Of a stretch of DNA of 64,000 bases, positions 35,411 through 44,239 are shown one piece after another. Within the stretch, counting starts at the first letter, position 1. Every line of letters begins with the position of its first letter. Source of the stretch: DAISVY01 sp036826635 (GTDB lineage: Bacteria; Zixibacteria; MSB-5A5; GN15; FEB-12); NCBI GenBank assembly GCA_036826635.1, contig DAISVY010000001.1:62001-126000 (forward strand), written 5' to 3'. The translations under genes and the position numbers were made by a program. The notes below the pieces were generated by a model. It was not told the origin of the DNA and ran no database searches. It saw nothing but the letters and a program-made list of their open reading frames with translations.

Positions 35411-36240
35411 CCGACCTTTCTCCGGTGTGATCGGTTGACGAAGTAACCGATGTTGCCCAAGATGACCAGCACGATGATCAACAGGTGGACCATCGACTGC
35501 GCTCCCATGCCGGCGACCGCTTTGTCGGGTTTGCTGATCAGTTGTTCATACTCCGCGGCTCCCTTCATGCCGCCCAGCAGACCGACAAACTGACCGGCTG
35601 TCACGAAAGCGTAATACTTGGGGGCACTGACAGCCGTAACACCGCAGCCGATAGGGGTGCCATACTGTGCGTTTACGATTGACACCCAGTAGTCCGCCGT
35701 GGCGTTGTCGGCCACCTCGAATATAAAAGCCACGTCATCGTAGTTCTTCACGCTGTCCATCAGCGGTAATTCCGCCAGTGGTGTTCCGCTGTTGTCAGTG
35801 GGGAATATGCTTTCGATAGACGTCCCCATGCCCGAGAGAACCGCTACGTAATTGGCTTTGTATCCCAGGTTCACGTAGTCCACGCCATAGACCTTGTCGT
35901 ACTCGGGTGCGATCGAACGGGTGACGGTTTCGGCCATGGACGGTCCCCCCAGCGGGATATTGCTCAGCGTGACCACCCGACAATCTTTTCTGAAAAAGTG
36001 GTGCAGGGCGGTCGTGGTCATCGGTTCACATTCGGCAATGGTGGAGGGATAGTAATCGAATACCAGCATGACTATCGAGGAATCGGGGAGTTGCTCGACG
36101 GCATTATAGAGCATCCGCGCCTCGGGCGTGATACTGATAGGCAGCGTTACGGGAAGAAGGAACGGCAGAATAACCGCTATGCCCACCATCAGGTAGACCC
36201 AGCGACGATCCATGCCTTCCATTTTTTCCCAGAATCGCAC
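35407..36240 (-). CDS. Membrane-anchored protein, module gene 3
   Basis: 277 residues. There is one helix near the N-terminus (VYLMVGIAVILPFLLPV), a large extracytoplasmic domain (residues 35-240) and a C-terminal helix (MVHLLIIVLVILGNIGYFV) followed by a basic tail. The soluble domain has alternating beta strands and helices (SSIVMLVFDY, CRVVTLSNI, KVYGVDYVNLGYKANYVAVL), like a Rossmann-type or periplasmic-binding fold. The start is GTG with AAAGGA six bases upstream. I cannot name the function. Confidence 0.82.
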   Translation of the reverse strand: MRFWEKMEGMDRRWVYLMVGIAVILPFLLPVTLPISITPEARMLYNAVEQLPDSSIVMLVFDYYPSTIAECEPMTTTALHHFFRKDCRVVTLSNIPLGGPSMAETVTRSIAPEYDKVYGVDYVNLGYKANYVAVLSGMGTSIESIFPTDNSGTPLAELPLMDSVKNYDDVAFIFEVADNATADYWVSIVNAQYGTPIGCGVTAVSAPKYYAFVTAGQFVGLLGGMKGAAEYEQLISKPDKAVAGMGAQSMVHLLIIVLVILGNIGYFVNRSHRRKVG

Positions 36241-36243
36241 GTC

Positions 36244-36903
36244 TTATCCTTTACCCATATAGGTTCGCTCTATGCCCAGAATAATGCGCAGGGACATGGA
36301 AGCCGCCCCCAGCGCCGCCCCGATTATGATACCGCGTTGCACCGCCATGTTGGCGCCGTTCATAATGTACGTATTGAGAAAACTCGGGATGTCGCCGGGC
36401 AGTTCGTTAAGCAGCCACTCACCCATGGGCACCCGCCAGAGCATGACCAGGGTTGCGGTCAGCAGCAGAATTGTCGATTCGGCACTTCTGGCCCGAAACG
36501 CCCGATAGGCCGCGGAGGCGATGTAAAAAGCGAGGGTCGCAAACATCGTGGCCATCATCGGCGAATCCATGTACGTGAACAACCAGTCGTATATGGACCC
36601 CGGGGCCCGTCCGAACAGGGGAGACCAGGAAGACGGGAAAACGGCCGGAATAGCCATGGCGAATATCGAAATCAGCGTCAGGACATTATAAAACCAGCCA
36701 TCTTTGCGTCTGATTACGGCGGTCAGGTTGACCCGGGTAATTGATACCACGCCCAGCAGCAGGGTAAAACCGCCCACGATAGTCAGCCAGATTTTGATCT
36801 CCTGGGAAAGGCCGCCTACGAATGTGCTCTCATTGAAAAAGAACGAGACGATCAGGATCAAACCGACCAGGAAGGCTACCGCAACTGGGACTGTCGTTCT
36901 CAT
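36244..36903 (-). CDS. Membrane protein, module gene 2
   Basis: 219 residues, about six hydrophobic segments (VAVAFLVGLILIVSFFF, IWLTIVGGFTLLLGVVS, VLTLISIFAMAIPAVF, MMATMFATLAFYIASAAY, STILLLTATLVMLW, GIIIGAALGAASMSLRIILG). It has short polar loops and no catalytic motif. The stop lies three bases before the next GTG start, inside its ribosome site, so translation is coupled. No family is recognised. Confidence 0.82.
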   Translation of the reverse strand: MRTTVPVAVAFLVGLILIVSFFFNESTFVGGLSQEIKIWLTIVGGFTLLLGVVSITRVNLTAVIRRKDGWFYNVLTLISIFAMAIPAVFPSSWSPLFGRAPGSIYDWLFTYMDSPMMATMFATLAFYIASAAYRAFRARSAESTILLLTATLVMLWRVPMGEWLLNELPGDIPSFLNTYIMNGANMAVQRGIIIGAALGAASMSLRIILGIERTYMGKG

Positions 36904-36926
36904 ATCAGTATAGGGCCCTTAACTCG

Positions 36927-37805
36927 TCATACCGCGTTGAACCACCCGAGGAATGTGTCACCGATCCCCAGTGTGACCAATAGCACCCCGACGATAATAC
37001 AGAAGATGATTATCATCTTGATGAAGTCCTGCCCTTTGAGACCGCCCAGCATGATCGGTTCATGCGAGAGATAAGCCGAGGCGGCGTACAGTTCTTCCCC
37101 CATAAGGGTGTAGTCGCAGGCGGCAATGAAGAACGGAAGTTGTTCGGGCCGGGCCGTTCCGGCTATCTGGATGGAACCGGCGGCGTTGCCGGTTTCGGCC
37201 AGAAGCAGTGATTCGGCGAAAAACGCTCCCATATATATATTGGTGGCGGGTCGTTCCCGCATCATATACCCGTTGACATTGGCCGTGAATGCGAACTGCT
37301 CGCCAGCCACGTATCGAACCATATCTTTGTCGTAGGCGTCCGGTTTGCCCATTTCGATATAGGCCTGTTCCACCACTTCCTGACCGGCGGCCAGAACCAG
37401 CGGATACCGCACCGGCACCATCAGGGGTGTTTCGTACTGAGCCGTTATTTTGGCTACCCGTCCCAGGATGGAGATCCCGGCGATTGTCTCTATCTCGTCG
37501 AGTTCGGAAATGCCGGGGATAAAAAGGACCGGCCGCCCCATTTCGGTGGCCCGGCCGACCGCCTCTTCAATGGCATCGAGACCGGGTATCTTGCGCAGGA
37601 ACAGCTTCCGGCCTTCTTTGGCCCACTTGGTATATAAAAGAATCGCGACTGAAAATACGAGGACCAGAATCAGGGCGTTGATACGATCCGTACGGAAGAT
37701 GACATCAGCGGGAGGTTGAGCCAGTACCGATTCCTGCCCGCCGCAAAGCAGAAAAAAACAGGCAAGCGTAATCACCTCACGGCATTTTCGGGCAGGTTTA
37801 TGCAC
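36927..37805 (-). CDS. DUF6754-like membrane protein, module gene 1
   Basis: 292 residues as drawn from the GTG at 37805. A GTG at 37775 would give a cleaner signal peptide (ITLACFFLLCGGQESVLAQ) and fits the promoter better. After a transmembrane helix (ALILVLVFSVAILLYTKW) comes LFLRKIPGLDAIEEAVGRATEMGRPVLF, which I associate from memory with the DUF6754 family, then a soluble alpha/beta domain and a C-terminal helix (IIIFCIIVGVLLVTLGIGDTFLGWF). It leads the five-gene module. The function is unknown. Confidence 0.8.
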   Translation of the reverse strand: MHKPARKCREVITLACFFLLCGGQESVLAQPPADVIFRTDRINALILVLVFSVAILLYTKWAKEGRKLFLRKIPGLDAIEEAVGRATEMGRPVLFIPGISELDEIETIAGISILGRVAKITAQYETPLMVPVRYPLVLAAGQEVVEQAYIEMGKPDAYDKDMVRYVAGEQFAFTANVNGYMMRERPATNIYMGAFFAESLLLAETGNAAGSIQIAGTARPEQLPFFIAACDYTLMGEELYAASAYLSHEPIMLGGLKGQDFIKMIIIFCIIVGVLLVTLGIGDTFLGWFNAV

Positions 37806-37810
37806 GAGCC

Positions 37811-37838
37811 AATATACGATTTATTGCAGCTTTGTCAA
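37811..37838 (-). promoter_or_regulatory. Strong sigma-70 promoter of the membrane module
   Basis: On the minus strand TTGACA, 16 bases, TATATT: six of six and five of six matches. Transcription should begin around 37804-37805. That is almost exactly the first GTG of the next gene, so either the mRNA is leaderless or the true start is the later GTG at 37775. Confidence 0.65.
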
Positions 37839-37892
37839 TCCGGCGAGTTTCAGATTACCGCCATAAAGTAGATATATCGGGCGGGTGGCCAT

Positions 37893-38108
37893 TCAATCCC
37901 AGGTGGCCATCTCCGCCCGAAGTTTTTCCACGAGAAGGTCGATCCGCTCCTCGGACCAGCCTTTCTCGCGAGCGAGTTGCCCCAGCGAACCCCAATAGGG
38001 CTGACCGCAGATAACGCACGGCAACCCCTCGTTAATAAGAAAGCGAACCACCCTTGTATCGGTTTCCACCAGCTCTTCCGTCAGGGTGTCTTTGCTCAGA
38101 GATTCCAC
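37893..38108 (-). CDS. DUF1858-type small CxxC protein
   Basis: 71 residues. The pattern is that of DUF1858: 'T-V-RFLINEGLPCVICG' then LGQLAREKGWSEERIDLLVEKL. These are small helical redox or metal domains often found alone or fused to other proteins. The CVIC pair (C33 and C36) could bind a metal or form a disulfide. The ATG is two bases after the SIS-isomerase stop, so they share a transcript. The exact role is unknown. Confidence 0.72.
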   Translation of the reverse strand: MESLSKDTLTEELVETDTRVVRFLINEGLPCVICGQPYWGSLGQLAREKGWSEERIDLLVEKLRAEMATWD

Positions 38109-38110
38109 GT

Positions 38111-39208
38111 TTACACTGTTCCTTCCGTCGGGGCGGATTCATGTTTGGACAGTGCTTCTTTAAGGTCATCGATAGCAGCTACCGGGGTGGGGTCCACTTC
38201 GTACAGGATAGCCAGATAGTACGATACAAAATCACCCATCTGGATAAGATTGAACATCCTCTCCAGTTCCGTTTCGCCGGAGGCGTAAAGGTCGATTACC
38301 TGAACGTCGTGATGCTCTATGATTTCTTTTACTATTGACATGCGGGCGGAAATCTTGGGGTGATCTTCGGTATCCCGCAGGTTGATCACGATAAAGTATT
38401 CTTTGAATGTATCGACCAGTTTGGACCACCCGACCAACTCATTGTGGTTGAACTCGGCGTAGAGGTTGCTGAACGACAGCATCTTGCTGTTTTCGCAGAT
38501 CTGCTGTTTCCAGCGCAGGGCGACCACATCGGTCAAAGTGGGACCGGCGTAGATGATGGGAATTTTGCCGTAGATCAACTGGGCCAGTTGCTTGGCCGGA
38601 TTCTGGTTGACCTCTCGATCTTCGATCATTCTGCCCCGAGTGCTGTCCAGATGAGAGATAGCTTTCTTGATCCGTTCGGCCGCGTCTTTGATAAGGCCGA
38701 TTTTTTCCAGAAAAACCAGTTGGGGAACGAAAGAGTACCCGATAGCCGCCCGGGGTTGCAACCCGCCGGGCAATTTAAGCATCGGTATTTCGTTGAGGGT
38801 GGCGACTTCTTCCAGTAACCCCCCCGACGTCAGTGCGACAATCATGGCTTTGCGATCCAGCGCGTCGTCGACCGCCGCCAGTGTTTCCTCCGTATTGCCA
38901 CTGTATGAGAGAGCAATTACGAGACTTTCGTCGTCGACGTATTCCGGCAGGACGTAGTTGCGACAAATCTGCATCGGTATCAGCAGTTCCCCTGAGAGAT
39001 ACGATCTCAGCAGATCTCCGGCCATGGCTGACCCGCCCATGCCGACCACCACGATATTCTTGACATCCGGGAAATCATTGGCCTGAACGTTCCATCCGCC
39101 GGCCATTTTCAGGGCCTTTGTCATTTGCTCGGGCAGATCGAATATGAGGTTGTACATATTGCCCGGATCGAGAGAGCGCAGTGTATCTATGTCGTTGAGT
39201 ATAGACAA
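38111..39208 (-). CDS. Bifunctional phosphoglucose/phosphomannose isomerase (SIS domain)
   Basis: 365 residues. The SIS fold is clear: NIVVVGMGGSAMAGDLLRSYL, VIALSYSGNTEETLAAVDDAL and MIVALTSGGLLEEVA. The C-terminal half shows FNHNELVGW, the general-base Glu region of the archaeal-type PGI/PMI branch. It interconverts glucose-6-P (or mannose-6-P) with fructose-6-P. It belongs with ptsI upstream (about 30 bases) and feeds sugar phosphates to the nucleotide-sugar enzymes in the window. Confidence 0.88.
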   Translation of the reverse strand: MSILNDIDTLRSLDPGNMYNLIFDLPEQMTKALKMAGGWNVQANDFPDVKNIVVVGMGGSAMAGDLLRSYLSGELLIPMQICRNYVLPEYVDDESLVIALSYSGNTEETLAAVDDALDRKAMIVALTSGGLLEEVATLNEIPMLKLPGGLQPRAAIGYSFVPQLVFLEKIGLIKDAAERIKKAISHLDSTRGRMIEDREVNQNPAKQLAQLIYGKIPIIYAGPTLTDVVALRWKQQICENSKMLSFSNLYAEFNHNELVGWSKLVDTFKEYFIVINLRDTEDHPKISARMSIVKEIIEHHDVQVIDLYASGETELERMFNLIQMGDFVSYYLAILYEVDPTPVAAIDDLKEALSKHESAPTEGTV

Positions 39209-39239
39209 GATGACGTTTCCTGTTACTTAAAGTTTGCCT

Positions 39240-40982
39240 TCATTTAATAAGAGCGTTCCTGTAGCTCTCCAGTTTGCGTACGACAGCACTGGCGGAGTTG
39301 CTCGAAACAACCGGGCCCACCAGGTGCCGTACGAGATTGGAGTCAATTTTCTTTACGAGACGGCAGATGTCAAGAATCTTCGACGGATTCATAGATAAAC
39401 CGGAAACCCCCATACCCACAAAAAGCGGCAGGGCCAGAGGGTTACCAGCCACTTCGCCACAGATATAGGCCGGTTTGCCGTGCCGTTTGCAGGCCTCGAC
39501 CGTTGTACGGATCAGCTTCAGAACCGCGGGGTGAAAGCTGTTGTAAAGGCCGGCCACCTTGGTATTGCTGCGGTCTGCCGCCATTGTGTACTGGGTAAGG
39601 TCGTTGGAACCGATTGAGACGAAATCGACCTTTTGAATCAACTGGTCAGCCATCAGGGCCGCCGACGGCACTTCGATCATGATACCGATATGGATATCGT
39701 GATCGTAGGGAATACCCTTACGGCGCAGTTCCAGCATGGCCTGGGAAATTATGCGTCGAGCCTTTCGCAGCTCGCTGATATCCGATATCATAGGGAGCAG
39801 AATCCGTATGTTTTTGTGTACCGAGGCCCGGAGAATCGCTTTGATCTGGGTCTTGAAAGCCCGGGGCAGCTCAAGCATACAGCGGATGCCCCGCCAGCCC
39901 ATGGCCGGGTTATCCTCTTTGGGTACGGCCCAGTCGGCCTTGACCTTGTCCGAACCCAGATCGAACGTCCGCAATATCACCTGTGTCTGTGCGTATTTGT
40001 CCGCTATGCGCCAGTAGAACTGATATTGAGTTTCTTCGTCCGGGAATTCATCCCCGTCCAGATAAAGAAATTCCGTCCGATACAGCCCAATCGGGATTTT
40101 CTGCGCCGAGAGGACATCGTCAACCGGTCCCGGGAACTCCAGATTGGCACTGATCGGCACCGGTACCCCGTCGGCCGTCAGAGGGGGGATCTGGGTGAGT
40201 TTTTTGATGCGCTTTATTGTCGCCGGTCCCTGCCGTTTGCGTTTGCGCTGATATTCGGTCCAGTCTTTGTCCGAGGGGTTGACAATTACCTGACCGTTGG
40301 TGCCGTCGACGATCACCCGGCAGTTGTTGGGGATGCTGGCCCAGGCCGCATCGATAACCGTCATAGGCACCGTTAACGAGCGCGCTATGAGGGCCATGTG
40401 GGAATCGGCTCCCCCTTCGGCCGTGAGAAAACCGATGGCCCGGCGATGGCGATAGTAGAGAACCTCACCCGAAGAAAGAGTTTTGGAAACAACAATCGTA
40501 TTCTCGGGTAGCTTGGCTACGGAACGTTTGCCGAAACCGCTCAAATGCGAGAGCACTCTTTTGGAGACCGCTTCGATTTCCTGAACCATTTGTCGCAGAT
40601 AGGGATCGGACGAGCGCTTGAGTTGTAAAGTCGTTTCCTGAACCAGGGAATTGTATACGAAACCGGCGTTGCGGCGTCGTTCGCCTATTTGTTTCCGTAC
40701 GCGGCTCAGAAATTCCTGGTCGTTGGCGATAAGTAATTGGGCGTCAAAGATTTTTGGCACCGACCCGCCCATTTTCTTGCCCGCCGAGTCACGAAGCTGA
40801 GAAAGCTCACTTATCGTTTCGACTATCGCTTTTTCCAGGGCGGCGATTTCGGTATTGACACGCGAGGCCGGAATGACCACCTCAGCCACGGTCATATGCC
40901 CGGGTGTGACAACCCATGTTCTGCCCAGCGCGATACCGGAGGATACACCGAATCCTTTGATTATTTTGCGTTTTGTAAACAT
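39240..40982 (-). CDS. ptsI: PTS enzyme I (PEP-protein phosphotransferase)
   Basis: 580 residues. It takes phosphate from PEP and passes it to HPr. The phospho-His is in GGADSHMALIAR (H195). The PEP-binding TIM barrel has TEFLYLDGDEFPDEETQ, LRTFDLGSDKVKAD, GSNDLTQYTMAADRSN and the active-site Cys in ICGEVAGNP. No sugar-specific EII gene is in the window, so it may serve a regulatory or mannose-type phosphorelay. It follows ptsH by 81 bases. Confidence 0.95.
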   Translation of the reverse strand: MFTKRKIIKGFGVSSGIALGRTWVVTPGHMTVAEVVIPASRVNTEIAALEKAIVETISELSQLRDSAGKKMGGSVPKIFDAQLLIANDQEFLSRVRKQIGERRRNAGFVYNSLVQETTLQLKRSSDPYLRQMVQEIEAVSKRVLSHLSGFGKRSVAKLPENTIVVSKTLSSGEVLYYRHRRAIGFLTAEGGADSHMALIARSLTVPMTVIDAAWASIPNNCRVIVDGTNGQVIVNPSDKDWTEYQRKRKRQGPATIKRIKKLTQIPPLTADGVPVPISANLEFPGPVDDVLSAQKIPIGLYRTEFLYLDGDEFPDEETQYQFYWRIADKYAQTQVILRTFDLGSDKVKADWAVPKEDNPAMGWRGIRCMLELPRAFKTQIKAILRASVHKNIRILLPMISDISELRKARRIISQAMLELRRKGIPYDHDIHIGIMIEVPSAALMADQLIQKVDFVSIGSNDLTQYTMAADRSNTKVAGLYNSFHPAVLKLIRTTVEACKRHGKPAYICGEVAGNPLALPLFVGMGVSGLSMNPSKILDICRLVKKIDSNLVRHLVGPVVSSNSASAVVRKLESYRNALIK

Positions 40983-41063
40983 ACCTTTTGGTCGTGTGCG
41001 ACTGTCACCACCGCATCAACACCATGATAGGGAAAGCTGTCGGTTAATGGCAAGTGGAATATA

Positions 41064-41336
41064 TCAGTGATCGTTCTCACCGAAACCGGAAGCGATTACC
41101 GCGACTATTTCCTCGGCGGCCGCTTCTTCGTCCGGACCGTTAGCCTCAACCGTGATTTGTGAACCCATCTCAGCGGCCAGCATCATTACGCCCATAATGG
41201 ATTTGCCATTGACCCGAAGATCTCCCTTGGTCAGATACACCTCGGCCTCATACTTGGTGGCGGCTGATACGAGCATCGCCGACGGCCGCGCGTGCAAACC
41301 GAGCCTGTTGACTATCCTTGCGGTGCGGGTGACCAT
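41064..41336 (-). CDS. ptsH: PTS phosphocarrier HPr
   Basis: 90 residues. The phosphorylation site is GLHARPS (His15). The regulatory serine region NGKSIMGVM places a serine exactly at position 46, the site used by HPr kinase in Gram-positive and some other bacteria. It begins three bases after dprA and is followed by ptsI. The presence of Ser46 makes an HPr kinase elsewhere plausible; an HprK-like but altered domain is fused to the aminotransferase at 2.7 kb. Confidence 0.95.
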   Translation of the reverse strand: MVTRTARIVNRLGLHARPSAMLVSAATKYEAEVYLTKGDLRVNGKSIMGVMMLAAEMGSQITVEANGPDEEAAAEEIVAVIASGFGENDH

Positions 41337-41339
41337 ATC

Positions 41340-42449
41340 CTATTGCTGAGCCAAAACAAAACGTTTGCCGGAGAGTTCCTGAATTATTCCTTTCAACTCC
41401 AGGGCAAGCAGGTATTCCATCAATTCCGATATGGGAAGCTCGATCTGTCGGCTGAGCTGATCGATCTGGACAGGCCCGGCCTCAAGGAGTCCCATCATTC
41501 GTTTTTCCATGTCGGTCAAATCGGATGATTGCTTGAACGCCTTGACTTTTACCGTCCCGTTGAGGCGGGGGAGTTCGTCGAAAATATCCTGCGTTTCGGT
41601 CAACAGGCGAGCCCCGTCCTTGATAAGACGATTAGTGCCGATACTTCGCCGGGCGGTCGGTGATCCCGGCACGGCGAACAACTCGCGACCCTGTTCCAGA
41701 GCACATTCCGCCGTGATTAAAGCGCCCGATTTCTGACCGGCCTCCACCACCACTACACCTTCACACAGTCCCGCTATGATGCGGTTACGCTCCGGGAAAT
41801 TGGTCGCCCGTGATTCCACCCCGGGGAAATATTCGGAGTAGATAGTTCCCTGCCGGCTGATCTCGTCGGCCAGGGCACGATTGGACGCCGGGTAGACCTG
41901 GTTCAGCGGTGTTCCCCATACCGCCACGGTTTTCCCTTCGGCTTCCAGGGCTCCCCGGTGAGCGGCCGAATCGATTCCTTCGGCCATGCCGGAAACAACT
42001 ATAATCCCGGCCCGGGAGAGATCCGAGGCCAGTTGGTGTGCGAAACGGCATCCTCCCTCGCTGGCGTGGCGCGTGCCTACGATTGCGATCATTCTGTCGT
42101 CCGCGGTCCAGGGACGGCCCAGCCGGAAAAGCACCGGCGGATAATCCGGAATACGGCTAAGGATCTTCGGGTAAGCCGATGATTCGGGGAAAAGAACGGC
42201 CCAGCCAAGCTGTATCACCCGAGCGCTTATCTGGCCGGCCTTATCCGGGTCGGTTTTCTTCAGAATGGCCGAGGCTGTCGTTCTTGAGATCCCGGGGACT
42301 TCCGTGAGCGAGTTCAGCGACGCTGAGAGCACCGCCGAAGGCGAACCGAAATGCTTCACCAGGCGGTTGAATCGGCCGCGACCGACCCCGGGTACTTCCA
42401 GCAGCGCGATAGTATCTCGCAGACGTGCTTGTATCTCAGAGTTGGTCAA
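41340..42449 (-). CDS. dprA: DNA processing protein DprA
   Basis: 369 residues from a TTG at 42449 with GAGAGG four bases upstream; a start at 42497 would overlap obg by 62 bases. DprA loads RecA on incoming single-stranded DNA in transformation. Seen: an N-terminal helix-hairpin-helix (LLEVPGVGRGRFNRLVKHF), the Rossmann core MIAIVGTRHASEGG, GIIVVSGMAEGIDSAAHRGAL, KSGALITAECALEQGRELFAVPG, and a C-terminal winged helix (residues 300-369). It sits between obg and ptsH on one transcript. Confidence 0.93.
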   Translation of the reverse strand: MTNSEIQARLRDTIALLEVPGVGRGRFNRLVKHFGSPSAVLSASLNSLTEVPGISRTTASAILKKTDPDKAGQISARVIQLGWAVLFPESSAYPKILSRIPDYPPVLFRLGRPWTADDRMIAIVGTRHASEGGCRFAHQLASDLSRAGIIVVSGMAEGIDSAAHRGALEAEGKTVAVWGTPLNQVYPASNRALADEISRQGTIYSEYFPGVESRATNFPERNRIIAGLCEGVVVVEAGQKSGALITAECALEQGRELFAVPGSPTARRSIGTNRLIKDGARLLTETQDIFDELPRLNGTVKVKAFKQSSDLTDMEKRMMGLLEAGPVQIDQLSRQIELPISELMEYLLALELKGIIQELSGKRFVLAQQ

Positions 42450-43413
42450 GGCACCTCTCAATAGCCTGAAGGAATTTGCGCGTTCCTTTTCCGGCAACGG
42501 CCGAGATGCAAATATACTCGTCCGGCAATTGTGCGGAAATCTCTTTTACATCCCTTTCGCTAACCGTGTCGATTTTGGTGATTACGGTCAGCGAAGGACG
42601 ATCCGGGAGCGTTTGGTCAAATTCCGAGAGTTCCTGCTCAAGCGTTTCTCTTGTCTTTTCAATGTCGATTTCGTTGATGTCGATCACGTAAACCAGCAAC
42701 CGGGTGCGTTGGATATGCTTGAGGAACTGGTGCCCCAGCCCTTTTCCTTCGGCCGCACCTTTTATAAGGCCCGGAATATCGGCCATAACACACGACTTGT
42801 GTTCCCGCAATCTGACAATCCCCAGATTAGGGATCAGGGTGGTAAAGGGGTAATCGGCTATTTTGGGGCGAGCCGCCGAAAAAGCAGCCAGGATGGTCGA
42901 TTTCCCGGCGTTGGGCATTCCTACTAAGCCCACGTCCGCCAGCAGCTTGAGTTCCAGGGAAAGACGTCGTTTTTCTCCGGGGATGCCTGTCTGGGCTTTT
43001 CGCGGAGCCTGGTTGGTGGCTGTTTTGAAATATGCGTTTCCGTGCCCGCCCAGACCGCCTCTGGCAATTATCACCCGGGCTTCGGGCTCATCGAGATCGG
43101 CCAGTATCTGTCCCGATTCAAGGTCGGTAATGACAGTACCGACGGGCACCTGTACGATGGTGTCCTGGGCGGAAGCTCCCGTTTTGAGTCCGCCGCGTCC
43201 CGGCTGACCGTGGGGCGCTTTGTATTTCTTGCGATAGCGCTGTTCCAGAAGGGTGGTCAAATGCGGATTGGCTGCCGCCACGATATTCCCGCCCTGGCCG
43301 CCGTCTCCGCCGTCCGGTCCTCCCTGGGGTACATATTTTTCCCGGTGGAAGGACACACAGCCCGAACCGCCGTTGCCGGCCGCGACTTCAATCTCCACAT
43401 AATCGACAAACAT
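42436..43413 (-). CDS. obgE: Obg/CgtA GTPase
   Basis: 325 residues from the ATG at 43413, where the family N-terminus FVDYVEIEVAAGNGGSGCVSFHREKYVPQGGPDGGDGG starts; the open frame further upstream is unrelated. The G domain has GMPNAGKSTILAAFSAARP (G1), DIPGLIKGA (G3) and TKID (G4). Obg binds the large ribosomal subunit and links growth with GTP/ppGpp state. It is the first gene of the minus-strand run; its stop overlaps the start of dprA. Confidence 0.96.
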   Translation of the reverse strand: MFVDYVEIEVAAGNGGSGCVSFHREKYVPQGGPDGGDGGQGGNIVAAANPHLTTLLEQRYRKKYKAPHGQPGRGGLKTGASAQDTIVQVPVGTVITDLESGQILADLDEPEARVIIARGGLGGHGNAYFKTATNQAPRKAQTGIPGEKRRLSLELKLLADVGLVGMPNAGKSTILAAFSAARPKIADYPFTTLIPNLGIVRLREHKSCVMADIPGLIKGAAEGKGLGHQFLKHIQRTRLLVYVIDINEIDIEKTRETLEQELSEFDQTLPDRPSLTVITKIDTVSERDVKEISAQLPDEYICISAVAGKGTRKFLQAIERCLDQL

Positions 43414-43492
43414 GCGGCCAATATCCCCCGCGCCGGGGCAAAAGTCAAATAACACCGCCGACCGACGGTCGGAAATTATCGATGGCGACAAT

Positions 43493-43520
43493 TGACGCCG
43501 CCCACCCGCACCGTTATATT
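43493..43520 (+). promoter_or_regulatory. Promoter for the CDP-alcohol phosphatidyltransferase gene
   Basis: TTGACG, 16 bases, TATATT (five of six matches in each box). Transcription should start near 43527, upstream of GAAAGGA (43537-43543) and the TTG at 43553. This argues against the earlier in-frame TTG at 43520, which lies in the -10 box. Confidence 0.6.
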
Positions 43521-43552
43521 TGCCCGGCACTGGAACGAAAGGACGCCTCAGC

Positions 43553-44176
43553 TTGACCGGAATAAATCAAAGAAAGCGCCAGATATACGAGGAATCGTCG
43601 CTTTTTCTCGGGCATATCTGTGTGAAGCTGGGTTTCAAGCCCAACGTCATTACGATTGTCTCTCTCTGTTGTGCTGCCGTCTCAGGGATATTCTTCTGGC
43701 GGGGGGATATGATCTGGGGGGTGGTCTGGATGGTGCTCACGTCATTTACGGACATGCTCGACGGTTCGACAGCTCGTGCCGGTAATATCGGTACCGTGTT
43801 CGGTGGTATATTCGATCACGTTTCAGACCGTTACGGAGAGTTTTTTATCCTGGCCGGTATTACCATGTCGGGAGCGGTGCATCCCGGCTGGGGATTGTTT
43901 GCCCTGTTCGGTATGCTCATTGCGAGTTACACGCGGGCGGCGGCGGAATCGATGGGGAAAATAGCAAACTGCGCGGTTGGTATAATGGGACGAATGGAAA
44001 AGTTCCTGTTGATTATCGCCGGTTCTATCGCAGAGCATTTCCTTCCGGCCGGAACGTGGCCCATGGGACGCTGGCTGGAGTTTGCTCTTATCATAGTCGG
44101 GGTGACGTCGACAATTACCGCCGTGCAGCGGTTGATTTATACCAAGAAATTACTCGGCGATAAGCAGAAAGTGTAA
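43553..44176 (+). CDS. CDP-alcohol phosphatidyltransferase
   Basis: 207 residues from the TTG at 43553. The complete CDP-alcohol phosphotransferase signature is present: DMLDGSTARAGNIGTVFGGI, then FDHVSDR, giving D-x2-DG-x2-AR-x8-G-x3-D-x3-D. Six membrane helices are expected. These enzymes join CDP-diacylglycerol with glycerol-3-P, inositol-P, serine or similar. An inositol-3-phosphate synthase gene 4 kb downstream makes an inositol-phosphate substrate conceivable, but this is inference. Confidence 0.9.
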   Translation: MTGINQRKRQIYEESSLFLGHICVKLGFKPNVITIVSLCCAAVSGIFFWRGDMIWGVVWMVLTSFTDMLDGSTARAGNIGTVFGGIFDHVSDRYGEFFILAGITMSGAVHPGWGLFALFGMLIASYTRAAAESMGKIANCAVGIMGRMEKFLLIIAGSIAEHFLPAGTWPMGRWLEFALIIVGVTSTITAVQRLIYTKKLLGDKQKV

Positions 44177-44239
44177 GAGAGCCGTTTCTCTCCGTGAGGT
44201 GACTGCTTCGGTAAATACAAAACAAGGACTGCTTCAATT

